A DNA stretch of 16,364 bases from Bacteroides sp. UBA939 (GTDB taxonomy: Bacteria; Bacteroidota; Bacteroidia; Bacteroidales; Bacteroidaceae): contig NZ_DBDF01000196.1 in assembly GCF_002293435.1 (NCBI RefSeq), positions 1 to 16,364 on the forward strand, written 5' to 3'. Below, in pieces: positions 6,869 to 14,843 of this stretch. The position numbers and the translations under genes were made by a program. The notes beneath the pieces were generated by a model. The model had not been told where the DNA came from and searched no databases. It saw only the letters and a list, made by a program, of their open reading frames with translations. Position 1 is the stretch's first letter. Each line of letters begins with the position of its first letter.

Positions 6869-7683
6869 TGATTGCTCTCACGGAAGATAACAGCATGTTG
6901 GGATACAGTGTTATGGCACCGTACCCCAACATTTTTTGCTTTGCAACCACCCGCCGCGGAGGTTTCAGCAAGGAGGAGAATTACGCCTCCTTCAACTGTA
7001 CGCCCTACACGGGAGACGATGCCGAGTCCGTCCGTCGCAACCAGGAACTGCTTCTCCACTCCATGCCCCGGCCTGCGCAGGAACTGGTTATTCCTTTCCA
7101 GACGCACGGCACGAAAGCGGAAGTAATTGACGAAGCATACCTGACCGCCACGCCCGACACCCGCACAGCCATGCTACAGGGAGTAGATGCGCTTATAACC
7201 CGCGAACCGGGCTACTGCCTCTGCATCTCTACCGCCGACTGCATCCCCATCCTGCTCTTCGACCGCAGGAATCAGGCCATAGCCGCCATCCATGCCGGTT
7301 GGCGCGGAACAGTGAACCGCATAGCCGTGCATACGCTCCACAAGATGCGCGCGCTTTACGGCACACGCGGAGAGGACGTAGTGGCCTGTATCGGCCCCGG
7401 AATCTCCCTGCCCTCTTTTGAAGTAGGAGAAGAAGTGTACGAAGCCTTCCGCACCAATGGCTTTGCCATGGACTACATCTCGGAGTGGAAACCGGAAACG
7501 CATAAGCATCACATCGACCTGTGGGCGGCAAACCGGATGCAGTTGCTCGATTTCGGACTGCCGGGCGAGCAGATAGAAACATCAGGCATCTGCACCTACA
7601 TGAAGCATGAAGAGTTCTTCTCGGCAAGACGACTGGGAATCAAGTCGGGACGCATCCTTTCAGGAATCATGAAACTGACTTGA
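6868..7683 (+). CDS. pgeF: PgeF/YfiH-family laccase-domain protein
   Basis: A cytosolic 271-aa member of the multicopper-oxidase-like DUF152 family. Homologues are described as peptidoglycan-editing factor and as purine nucleoside phosphorylase/adenosine deaminase; which applies here is open. The three metal-site residues are visible: H80 in FQTHGTK, C125 in STADCIPI and H142 in IHAGWRGTV. The C-terminal HEEFFSARR segment is also typical. The ATG at 6868 shares a base with the obg stop (TGATG), indicating translational coupling; a later in-frame ATG at 6895 (MLGYSVMAPY) would also give a complete domain. Next to hpt, adk and obg, a purine role is plausible, but the sequence does not decide it. 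Confidence 0.92.
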   Translation: MIALTEDNSMLGYSVMAPYPNIFCFATTRRGGFSKEENYASFNCTPYTGDDAESVRRNQELLLHSMPRPAQELVIPFQTHGTKAEVIDEAYLTATPDTRTAMLQGVDALITREPGYCLCISTADCIPILLFDRRNQAIAAIHAGWRGTVNRIAVHTLHKMRALYGTRGEDVVACIGPGISLPSFEVGEEVYEAFRTNGFAMDYISEWKPETHKHHIDLWAANRMQLLDFGLPGEQIETSGICTYMKHEEFFSARRLGIKSGRILSGIMKLT

Positions 7684-7780
7684 TTGACAATAGTGAAGCT
7701 GCCTTGATTGATAAGTTATGAAGCCAATTCGATTGATTATGAAGCTAATATGATTATGAATCCAACTTGATTATTTATTA
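7681..7780. repeat. Degenerate tandem repeat after pgeF
   Basis: Imperfect units built on TTGATTGAT...TATGAAGCCAA recur: TTGATTGATAAGTTATGAAG (7703-7722), CGATTGATTATGAAGCTAAT (7730-7749), and shorter TGATTATGAATCC and TTGATTATT copies. Unit length varies from about 16 to 26 bases. Stop codons interrupt it. It lies in the 183-base gap before the helicase gene, where no consensus -7 box was found. Confidence 0.55.
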
Positions 7781-7866
7781 AAACGACTGAAGTTTCGCAG
7801 AGTACTAACGTGCAACCCAACTAAGACAAGATATTTATTCCCCAATAAGAACAAACAAGTTTACCC

Positions 7867-10800
7867 ATGGACACCAACTTATACAACAGCCTCCCCCTCC
7901 AGAAGCAAACCCTGAAACTGCTGTGCTACTACGCCTACCTCGGCCATAGTGCATCAATCTACGAACTCAACGACTACGCCGCAACCGAGAGGCTGAACAT
8001 GCAAGACATCAACTCCACCACAAAGATACTTTACACCCGGAATCTCCTGCAGCACAGCGACTACGACTGGCAACTCCGGAACTTCTCACACCGCATCAGC
8101 CCCGACCACTACTTCCCCGTACTCCGCCTGCTCTTCACCGAACACCCCGACTGGGAAAAGCAATTCAAGCGCTCCCTCCCCACCGACAACTCCCACTTCA
8201 AGCTCATGCACGCCATGCTGCGCCACGCACTCGAGGAAGACACCCGGAGCATCCCCGCCCGATGGTTCAACCAGGAGATGACGCCCTACCTCTTCTCCGC
8301 CGCCACCGACCCGCAACTCTTCCCGATACTCCTGCAAATGCCGCCGCAACTGTTCATGCACTTCTTCGACCGCCTGCTCGTTCACCTCTTTGAGCACGAC
8401 ATCGTAGATACCCATAACCTCCTCCCCCGCCTGCTCGAAGACTATAAATTCCCCTCGTCACAGCAAGCCACACAACTCAAAGAAACCCTGGCGCTCTACC
8501 GCTACTTCTCCCACGGAGAGTACACCCCGCCCACACAGCAGCCCGACACCCTCTTCACCCGCCTGCTCGAAGCCGCCCACGCCGCCTACAGCCGGCAATA
8601 CCCGCAAGCCATTGCCCACTTCGAAGCCGCCATCAAGATACTCAACAAGACCGCCGCCGAAAAGGACCTCCTGCAGGGCATGATGAACAGCTACATACTC
8701 ATCCTCTCCTACATCCACCAGGGAAGCGCCGAATGCCTCAACAAGCTACAACTGTTCCTCAAGAAGAAAGAGGTCGAGAAACGAGACAGCCTCCAGCCAG
8801 CCCGCATCATGGCGTGCTGCTTCTCCGACGTAGAAAGGCGTCTGCCCCGCTTTCTGGAAGACAATCTCCTCAAGAAAGAATCCACCCGCGCCGCCCAATG
8901 CCTCGGCTTCCTGTTCGCCCGCTACTTCAAGTCCGAACAATACGCCTCGTTCCTCCCCGAAGACTACACCCCCCGGCAAGCCATCCTCCGGCACGAACTC
9001 TCCGCCTACCTCCCCCTCACGGACGAAGAGCGCGAAACCCTGAAACACCAATACGGCGACGCCCCCCTGCTCTCTTCCATCCACCGGAAAGAAACCTGGG
9101 AACTCGTGCTCGAAGACCTGCTGAAAGAAGAACTGGAACAAAACGACCACGTCCTCCCGCAGAACGACCGGCGCATGGCATACATCATCCGCCACGGACG
9201 CTCCGTCGAGGTGCGCGAACAAGCCATCCTCAAGTCCGGCGAATGGAGCAGCGGAAAAGCCATCGCCTCCACCCGCTACCAGACCGGCAAACTGGAGTTT
9301 ATGGACGAAACCGATAAGCGAATCTGGAACCGCTGGCGCACCAACCGCAACTACCAACTCTACGTGGAAGACGTCCTGCCCGAAGCCGTAGGATGCGACC
9401 GCATCTTCTCCGGACTCCACGCCCCCTTCGACCCCGTCACCGTGACCGAAGAAAAACCCTACATCGTAGTAGAGAAAGACCCGAATGGTTTCAACCTCTC
9501 CTCCAACTACTCCGCCAAAGGCTCGCAACAACGATACGACTGCCGCGACTGCATCATCCTGCAGAAAGACCCCACACACTACACCGTCGTCCCCCTGCAA
9601 GGCCGCCAACGCCGGTACTACGAACAACTCCTCGCCCTGCGCCAGTTTCCCGCCGAAGCGAAAGAGAAACTACAGGACTTCTTCCCCAAGATGAACCGCA
9701 TCGTCGAAGTGCATTCCCCGCTCATCAAGGGCGGCTCCACGCTGAAGACCATCGACGGCGCAAGCGCCATCTGTCTCCAGGTGCATCCGCAAGACGAAAG
9801 TTTCCATGTGCAGATGTACGCCAAGCCCATGCCCGAAGGCACCGTACTGCAACAGCCCGGCGCAGGAATGAGTCTGATAGTGGACGAGAAGAAAGGCGAA
9901 CGGTACCAGGTGAAACGCCACCTCGCCCAAGAGCAGGACAACTACGAGGCGCTCACCAACTACATCGAAGAGAGCTTCGGTATCAGCGTAACCGACTACG
10001 CCTTCGACCTCACGCCCGAAAACCTCCTCACCCTGCTGGACTACGTACGCTCCCTCGCCGACAACTACCTCGTAGAATGGCCCGAAGGCGAAAGAATGCG
10101 CCTCCGCAAGCCGGTATCCCCCTCCCACTGGGACATCCACCTGACAAGCAACGGCAACTGGCTCGAAATGGAAGGCAACGTGCAACTGGACGACGACATC
10201 GTCATCAGCATGGCGCAACTCCTGGAATACATCAGTCAGAGCCGCGGCAAGTTCATCCGCCTGAACGAAACCGACTACCTCCGCCTCAGTGACACCTTGC
10301 GCAAGCAACTGGGACGCCTGGAATCCGTCAGCGTCAAGAACCACGGCAAGATGCAGATATCCAACTTCCAGGCAGGACTGCTGGGCGACGACGTACTCAA
10401 CGGCGAAGTCACCATCAAGCACGACGCCAAGCTGGACAATCTGCGCCGGAAGATTTCCGAAAGCCGGCAGCTCACCGTCAAAGTACCCGCCAAGCTGCAA
10501 GCCACTCTCCGCGACTACCAGTTGGACGGCTTCCGCTGGATGGTGCGCCTCAGCAACTGGGGAGCAGGCACCTGTCTGGCGGACGACATGGGATTGGGAA
10601 AGACCATACAGACCATCGCCTATCTATTATATACAGCCCGCAGCGGAGCATCGCTCGTAGTAGCACCCGCATCCGTAGTGCCCAACTGGCGGAAAGAGCT
10701 TCAACGCTTCGCCCCCGCCCTGAATGTATCCATACTGAACGAAAGCGCCGACCGCCGGCAAACCATCCGCCAGGCAGGGAAGTTCGACATCGTCCTCTCC

Positions 10801-11883
10801 ACCTACGGGCTGCTCGTATCCGAGGCTGAAGCCCTGACCGAGAAGGAGTGGAACATCGTCTGCCTGGACGAAGCCCACACCATCAAGAACCGCGAGACAA
10901 AGACCTCTGCCTGCGCCATGAAGCTAAAATCCAGCAACCGGCTGATACTGACCGGTACACCCATACAGAACCATCTGGGCGAACTGTGGAACCTCTTCCA
11001 GTTCATCAACCCCGGACTACTGGGCAGCTACGAGCAATTCCAGCAGAAGTTCATCCTCCCCATCGAACAAGAGCACGACAAACAACGGCAACTTCAACTG
11101 AACCGCATCGTGCACCCTTTCATGCTGCGGCGCACCAAGCAGGAGGTGGTAGAAGAACTGCCCGACAAGCAAGAAATCATCCTCCCCGTGGAACTCTCGG
11201 ACGATGAAATGAGGATTTACGAAGTAATCCGTCGCAAGGCGCAAAGCATGGTAGAGGAGGGAGGCGCCGGAATCAACGTCACCACACTTGCCGAGATAAC
11301 CAGGTTGCGTCAGGCCGCCTGCTCCGCCTCATTAGTAGAAAAGAAATGGAAAGGCGAAAGCAGCAAGATAAACCTCCTCATCGAGTTAGTGGGCGAACTG
11401 AAAGCCGGAGGCAACCGCGCCTTGATATTCAGCCAGTTCACCTCTTTCCTCGCCCTGGTACGGCAAGCGTTGGACAAAGCCGGTGAGGAATATCTCTACC
11501 TGGACGGCAGCATAACCATGAAGCAACGCGAACAACTGGTACAGGAATTCCAGCAAGGCGACTGCCCCTTCTTCCTCATCAGCCTGAAGGCCGGCGGACT
11601 CGGTCTGAACCTGACGGGAGCCAATTACATCATCCACCTCGACCCCTGGTGGAACCCCGCCATCGAGCAGCAGGCCACCGACCGCGCCTACCGCATCGGG
11701 CAAGAACAGAAGGTAACCGCCTATCACCTTGTGAGCACGCACACCATTGAAGAGAAAATCATGCGTCTGCACGACACCAAGCGCAACCTCGCCGATGCCC
11801 TGCTGGAAGGCACAGACATGAGTCATAAGTTGACGGCAAAGGATTTGATGGAGATGCTGGAGGCAGAAAGCGGTCTCTTATGA
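7867..11883 (+). CDS. SNF2-family DEAD/DEAH-box helicase (ATP-dependent DNA translocase)
   Basis: A 1338-aa SWI2/SNF2 protein that should use ATP to move along double-stranded DNA. The motor fills the C-terminal third. Lobe 1 has motif I DDMGLGKT at 906-913 (K912), motif II DEAH at 1001-1004 and motif III LTGTPIQNHLGELWN. Lobe 2 has LFSQFTSFLALV, SLKAGGLGLNLTGA, and DPWWNPAIEQQATDRAYRIGQ at 1259-1279 with both motif VI arginines. All catalytic motifs are intact. Residues 1-880 lack a confident family name: a winged-helix-like start, a helical repeat region near 230-300 (YPQAIAHFEAAIKIL), then a beta-rich part resembling the bacterial SNF2-associated region. I see no nuclease or methylase domain. 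Composition matches obg and pgeF, so it looks native. It may have a DNA-repair or transcription role; this is inference. Its 3' end faces the ORF6N gene across 42 bases. Confidence 0.92.
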   Translation: MDTNLYNSLPLQKQTLKLLCYYAYLGHSASIYELNDYAATERLNMQDINSTTKILYTRNLLQHSDYDWQLRNFSHRISPDHYFPVLRLLFTEHPDWEKQFKRSLPTDNSHFKLMHAMLRHALEEDTRSIPARWFNQEMTPYLFSAATDPQLFPILLQMPPQLFMHFFDRLLVHLFEHDIVDTHNLLPRLLEDYKFPSSQQATQLKETLALYRYFSHGEYTPPTQQPDTLFTRLLEAAHAAYSRQYPQAIAHFEAAIKILNKTAAEKDLLQGMMNSYILILSYIHQGSAECLNKLQLFLKKKEVEKRDSLQPARIMACCFSDVERRLPRFLEDNLLKKESTRAAQCLGFLFARYFKSEQYASFLPEDYTPRQAILRHELSAYLPLTDEERETLKHQYGDAPLLSSIHRKETWELVLEDLLKEELEQNDHVLPQNDRRMAYIIRHGRSVEVREQAILKSGEWSSGKAIASTRYQTGKLEFMDETDKRIWNRWRTNRNYQLYVEDVLPEAVGCDRIFSGLHAPFDPVTVTEEKPYIVVEKDPNGFNLSSNYSAKGSQQRYDCRDCIILQKDPTHYTVVPLQGRQRRYYEQLLALRQFPAEAKEKLQDFFPKMNRIVEVHSPLIKGGSTLKTIDGASAICLQVHPQDESFHVQMYAKPMPEGTVLQQPGAGMSLIVDEKKGERYQVKRHLAQEQDNYEALTNYIEESFGISVTDYAFDLTPENLLTLLDYVRSLADNYLVEWPEGERMRLRKPVSPSHWDIHLTSNGNWLEMEGNVQLDDDIVISMAQLLEYISQSRGKFIRLNETDYLRLSDTLRKQLGRLESVSVKNHGKMQISNFQAGLLGDDVLNGEVTIKHDAKLDNLRRKISESRQLTVKVPAKLQATLRDYQLDGFRWMVRLSNWGAGTCLADDMGLGKTIQTIAYLLYTARSGASLVVAPASVVPNWRKELQRFAPALNVSILNESADRRQTIRQAGKFDIVLSTYGLLVSEAEALTEKEWNIVCLDEAHTIKNRETKTSACAMKLKSSNRLILTGTPIQNHLGELWNLFQFINPGLLGSYEQFQQKFILPIEQEHDKQRQLQLNRIVHPFMLRRTKQEVVEELPDKQEIILPVELSDDEMRIYEVIRRKAQSMVEEGGAGINVTTLAEITRLRQAACSASLVEKKWKGESSKINLLIELVGELKAGGNRALIFSQFTSFLALVRQALDKAGEEYLYLDGSITMKQREQLVQEFQQGDCPFFLISLKAGGLGLNLTGANYIIHLDPWWNPAIEQQATDRAYRIGQEQKVTAYHLVSTHTIEEKIMRLHDTKRNLADALLEGTDMSHKLTAKDLMEMLEAESGLL

Positions 11884-11925
11884 TAGAAGAACTCTTTTAC
11901 TCATGTTATCTCGCTTTAATGTTTG

Positions 11926-12513
11926 TTACTCTTGGCTTTTATAGGCATTAAAACCTATCGAATTGCGTGGTTTGTCTTCCTTCTTCGGCAGTGAAGACAA
12001 CTCACTCATGGCGATATAGATATCATCAAGCTCTTTCCTCGTGTCTTCTGACAGATCGTTCACAGAGGCTAATGTATCTTCGCTTATCTCCTCCAAAGCT
12101 TCAACACGCTTGGTGAGTTGCGATATACTTTTAAGTATTTCCCGGTTCTCAATCAGGAACTGACGCATCCGGACGAAAGCACACATGATATTGATGTTCG
12201 CCTGTATAGCTACCGGAGAACGTAACACTCCTGAGAGCATAGCAACTCCTTCCTGTGTGAAAGCAAAGGGGGTAGCAGGACTGTACTTCGCATTCTCAGG
12301 GAGGTTATCGCAATTTGCGATAACCTCCGACCATTCACTTTTGTTAAGTTGAAACATGAAGTCTTCCGGGAAGCGCTCTATATTACGTTTAGCCTGTTCT
12401 TTAAGGCGTCTTGTCTCAATATTGTAAAGTTCGGCCAAGTCGAAATCAAGCATCACTTTGTAGCCCCGTATCTCGTATATTTTGTTTTGTATCACTTGTA
12501 ATTCCATAATCAT
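11926..12513 (-). CDS. ORF6N domain-containing protein
   Basis: A 195-aa protein with an N-terminal ORF6N (KilA-N-related) DNA-binding domain: IYEIRGYKVMLDFDLAELY, then KEQAKRNIERFPEDFMFQL and FAFTQEGVAMLSGVL, up to about residue 110. After a short linker, residues about 115-175 form a probable coiled coil (LIENREILKSISQLTKRVEALEEI) that could mediate dimerisation. Such proteins are common in phages and Bacteroidales accessory regions, and roles are mostly unknown. The start could be M1 (12513) or M3 (12507, MELQVIQ). A minus-strand -7 box lies about 107 bases upstream. No phage genes are adjacent. Confidence 0.88.
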   Translation of the reverse strand: MIMELQVIQNKIYEIRGYKVMLDFDLAELYNIETRRLKEQAKRNIERFPEDFMFQLNKSEWSEVIANCDNLPENAKYSPATPFAFTQEGVAMLSGVLRSPVAIQANINIMCAFVRMRQFLIENREILKSISQLTKRVEALEEISEDTLASVNDLSEDTRKELDDIYIAMSELSSLPKKEDKPRNSIGFNAYKSQE

Positions 12514-12608
12514 TTTTGTTTTATTGGAAATGGATAGTTAATATCTCTCTCCATTTTTTTATTTTTTTAGACTCACATTAAAGTTCTTCCGTTCATGATG
12601 TAAAAATA

Positions 12609-12636
12609 AGTACTATTATCAAATGTAGTACTATTA
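12609..12636 (-). promoter_or_regulatory. Candidate -7 box between two 10-bp direct repeats upstream of the ORF6N gene
   Basis: On the plus strand, CAAATGTA (12620-12627) reads on the minus strand as TACATTTG, fitting TAnnTTTG. It is bracketed by direct repeats AGTACTATTA at 12609-12618 and 12627-12636 (period 18). GTACTA recurs at 12660. This is a plausible operator, and the ORF6N protein itself is an obvious candidate binder, but neither is demonstrated. A CAAA at 12653 is about 25 bases from the -7 box, longer than the usual -33 spacing. Confidence 0.4.
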
Positions 12637-12770
12637 CGATACATTATATTTTCAAATAGGTACTAAATATTTTGTTTCACTCGCTTGATGTACCCGAGAG
12701 GACATCATTACCGGTAAGGCGAAAGTATCATATTGAAAAGAGAATTAGCATACCGCATTGCAAAAACCAC

Positions 12771-12778
12771 TATCTTTG
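12771..12778 (+). promoter_or_regulatory. Bacteroidetes -7 box for the B3/B4 gene
   Basis: TATCTTTG is an exact TAnnTTTG match, 21 bases before the ATG at 12800. A start site near 12785 would leave a leader of about 15 bases and supports the chosen start codon. No TTTG at the -33 spacing is evident. Confidence 0.55.
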
Positions 12779-12799
12779 GGCACATAAAGTAATCAAGCA

Positions 12800-13465
12800 A
12801 TGTACAACATCACCGTATCAGACGAAATCAAAACAGCCTGCCCCATCTTCAAAGGAGCAGCCGTTTATGCAGAAGTCACCAACACTGCTTTCTGCGAAGG
12901 ACTTTGGCAGGAAATAGCAACCTTCACCCGTGAGTTGACCTCCACCACCGGGGCGGAAGACATCAAACTTCAACCTGCCATTGCCGCCACCCGCGAAGTC
13001 TACAAGCGTTGCGGCAAGGACCCCAGTCGTTACCGCCCTTCTGCTGAAGCACTGCGCCGCCGCCTCATGCGCGGAATAGACCTTTATCAGATAGACACAC
13101 TGGTAGACCTTATCAACCTCGTCTCCCTGCGCACCGGTTATTCCATCGGCGGTTTCGACGCTGACAAGATACAGGGAACCAACCTCGTACTGGGCATCGG
13201 ACGTGCGGAAGAACCTTTCGAAGGTATCGGCCGCGGCATACTGAACATCGAAGGACTCCCCGTCTACCGCGACGCCACAGGCGGCATCGGCACCCCCACC
13301 AGCGACCATGAACGCACCAAGATGGACCTGACAACCAGACACATCCTCGCCATCGTGAACGGCTACAGCGGACAGATCGGTTTACGGGAAGGAGCCGAAA
13401 TGATACAGGAGCTATTGAGGAAATACGCCTCGTCTGGCGGAGGGGAAGTTATCTACTTCGAATAA
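12800..13465 (+). CDS. Free-standing B3/B4 domain protein (PheRS beta editing-domain homologue)
   Basis: A 221-aa cytosolic protein made almost entirely of a B3/B4 domain, the module that in phenylalanyl-tRNA synthetase beta chains clears wrongly charged amino acids. Visible family segments are REVYKRCGKDPSRYRPSAEAL and RRLMRGIDLYQIDTLVDLIN, NLVSLRTGYSIGGFDADKI and LTTRHILAIVNGYSG. Length fits other free-standing copies. Its role is not established for such proteins; trans-editing of misacylated tRNA or free amino-acid binding are both possible. It has its own promoter box and no operon partner, and it faces the minus-strand HU-like gene across a 339-base gap. Composition is intermediate to high in G+C, unlike the AT-rich cassette. 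Confidence 0.87.
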   Translation: MYNITVSDEIKTACPIFKGAAVYAEVTNTAFCEGLWQEIATFTRELTSTTGAEDIKLQPAIAATREVYKRCGKDPSRYRPSAEALRRRLMRGIDLYQIDTLVDLINLVSLRTGYSIGGFDADKIQGTNLVLGIGRAEEPFEGIGRGILNIEGLPVYRDATGGIGTPTSDHERTKMDLTTRHILAIVNGYSGQIGLREGAEMIQELLRKYASSGGGEVIYFE

Positions 13466-13804
13466 GGCACTATTCACCGGTCGCATTCACAACTCGAACT
13501 CAAAACTCGCACGCGTACGCGCATTCCTGTTGAGTAGCATATTCCGTTCAAGCGCGAAACTCGGCTCACCCGATAATCATTGGGCACGCATAAATCTCTC
13601 TCGCGCGCGTATACGCGCGTACGCGTATCCCGTAGTTTTTACTTTTACTTGCATACCTACACTAACACGCAGTATCGCCTTATTCATCGGCATTAGAGTA
13701 GTGGTGGCAGCAACTTTTTTTGCATGTATGCAACATTTTTACCTACACGACATTTCGTCCTGATTTCGGTTAACCAAACCACCCATAACTCGCTTATCAA
13801 CAAA
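13466..13804. other. 339-base non-coding gap between convergent genes, with CG/TA palindromes
   Basis: No supportable gene. The gap holds alternating purine-pyrimidine palindromes at 13512-13521, 13604-13619 and 13616-13625, and a small hairpin TTGCAT/ATGCAA at 13720-13733 flanked by T-runs on both sides. The latter could serve as a weak transcript end between the two convergent genes. The composition differs sharply from both neighbours. Confidence 0.55.
13512..13625. repeat. Alternating CG/TA palindromes
   Basis: CGCGTACGCG occurs at 13512-13521 and again at 13616-13625. The 16-bp perfect palindrome CGCGCGTATACGCGCG lies at 13604-13619 and partly overlaps the second copy. Such alternating purine-pyrimidine tracts can adopt Z-DNA or cruciform forms in principle. 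No gene spans them convincingly. Confidence 0.75.
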
Positions 13805-14416
13805 CTATTGCATACTGCCCGGGTAATAAATCGGTTGCTTTTGCAGCCCTTTATTTATCAGTTTTCCCTCTTCACAAAGACGTCGAATATGGCGCGTAGC
13901 AGTAGTACGTGTCATGCCACACATCGTTTGGAAGTCATTTCTTGTCAGAAAATCGTGTGTACGGAAGTAGTTTTCCACTCGTTCATCTATTTCTTCCACG
14001 GTCAACTTACGCTTCGTCGGGTCATGGTCTCGCAACGGTTTCACCCTTATCGTGCCTATCTTGCCACGGAGCGCCTTGTCCGGACGGAATTGAATTCCCT
14101 TGAGTTTCACCTTCGTACTTTTTCGCTTTGTATCCATCGTCACGGTTTCGGTGCAAGTCAGCGTGGGGCGAAAGTAACCGATACCGGTCAAGTGCACATT
14201 CCTTCCCTCCCCCAACTCACGCCCCACAAAGTGAGACAAGGCATCGAGCACCGCCACAACATCCGTCGCCGTCACCGAACAATATTCCTGTATGAAGCAT
14301 CGCAATTCATCAGTCGTAGTAGAGCCATTCAACCGGATGCGCGGATGCAGGGTCAGCTCTTCATCTTGATTATCCTTCGTTCTCGGATTTTCGTACCAAT
14401 CAAATAGTATAGGCAT
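13805..14416 (-). CDS. HU-like DNA-binding protein with C-terminal winged helix
   Basis: I prefer the ATG at 14416 (MPILFDWYENP), the usual N terminus of Bacteroides HU-like proteins, giving 203 aa. An in-frame ATG at 14476 would add 20 low-complexity residues. A near-consensus -7 box (TTTCTTTG on the minus strand, 14484-14491) would put the transcript start about there, making those residues 5' leader. Residues about 1-130 form an HU/IHF-like domain: LHPRIRLNGSTTTDELRCFI, VLDALSHFVGRELGEGRNVH and the beta-arm LTGIGYFRPTL. The C-terminal 65 residues (LTVEEIDERVENYF, FLTRNDFQTMCGMTRTTATRHIRRL, EGKLINKG) read as a winged helix-turn-helix. It should act in the nucleoid as a DNA-bending or regulatory protein. 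No partner gene is adjacent, and its targets are unknown. Confidence 0.85.
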   Translation of the reverse strand: MPILFDWYENPRTKDNQDEELTLHPRIRLNGSTTTDELRCFIQEYCSVTATDVVAVLDALSHFVGRELGEGRNVHLTGIGYFRPTLTCTETVTMDTKRKSTKVKLKGIQFRPDKALRGKIGTIRVKPLRDHDPTKRKLTVEEIDERVENYFRTHDFLTRNDFQTMCGMTRTTATRHIRRLCEEGKLINKGLQKQPIYYPGSMQ

Positions 14417-14597
14417 AATTTTAAAGTATTTGTTCTTATTTTCGTTTATTTCTTGTATCTCGTTTATTTCCGGCATTTTTCAACAAAGAAACTCGAGTCG
14501 CAAGCCGGCAATACATGTTCCGTTTAGCTTTGCAGCACATATTTCTCACTTAAGCAAGGCGTTCTCTTAGATTCAATATTAATATTTTAGAGATGCT

Positions 14598-14656
14598 CAC
14601 AGACGTGGTTCACATTTTCCACAGTCGCGGTTCATCTTCCTCACAGTTGTAATTCA
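14598..14656. repeat. Three degenerate 22-bp tandem units
   Basis: CACAG begins units at 14598, 14620 and 14642, an exact 22-base spacing. Units 1 and 2 share CACAGnCGnGGTTCA, and unit 3 is more diverged (CACAGTTGTAATTCA). No coding sense is apparent. Position in the divergent gap makes a regulatory or simple-sequence origin equally possible. Confidence 0.55.
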
Positions 14657-14812
14657 GTAGTACCACGAATGTGATCATTTCTAAAGAATAAGGTGCGAAG
14701 TTAAAGAAAAGTTTGTGTAATAGCAAAAGAAGGCGCATGTGAAAATCACGCAAGTATAAATGCATGTTTTTATAAAAAAGCGCTTAAGATATGAGCGATA
14801 CGATGGTTTTAT

Positions 14813-14843
14813 GTTGTATTTTCAATAATTAGTTGTATTTTTG
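14813..14843 (+). promoter_or_regulatory. Promoter of the AlbA_2 regulator gene
   Basis: TATTTTTG at 14836-14843 fits the -7 consensus. GTTG at 14813-14816, a three-of-four match to TTTG, lies 19 bases upstream, the expected -33 spacing. The word GTTGTATTTT occurs twice (14813-14822 and 14833-14842), so the two boxes sit in a 20-base direct repeat. The leader to ATG 14895 would be about 45 bases. Confidence 0.55.

Noticed and set aside
8746..9627. Long minus-strand reading frame within the SNF2 gene
   Set aside because: It overlaps a strongly supported coding sequence. Its valine- and glycine-rich translation is the usual shadow of high third-position G+C.
9393..10292. Long plus-strand frame rich in R, P and H inside the SNF2 gene
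   Set aside because: A low-complexity shadow frame of the same gene, without any recognisable domain.
12672..12917. 81-codon frame overlapping the start of the B3/B4 gene
   Set aside because: It overlaps the B3/B4 promoter box and coding sequence in another frame and lacks any domain.
13720..13740. Intrinsic terminator TTGCAT/ATGCAA followed by CATTTTT
   Set aside because: The stem is only 6 bp and AT-rich, and it lies about 255 bases past the B3/B4 stop. It is too weak to call as a terminator.
13530..13763. 77-codon open frame in the convergent gap
   Set aside because: It crosses the CG/TA palindromes, has no promoter box at a sensible distance and resembles no family I know.
14417..14476. 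20-residue N-terminal extension of the HU-like protein
   Set aside because: The added residues are low complexity, the family start MPILFDWYENP is at 14416, and a near-consensus -7 box sits right before the upstream ATG, so this stretch is probably leader.
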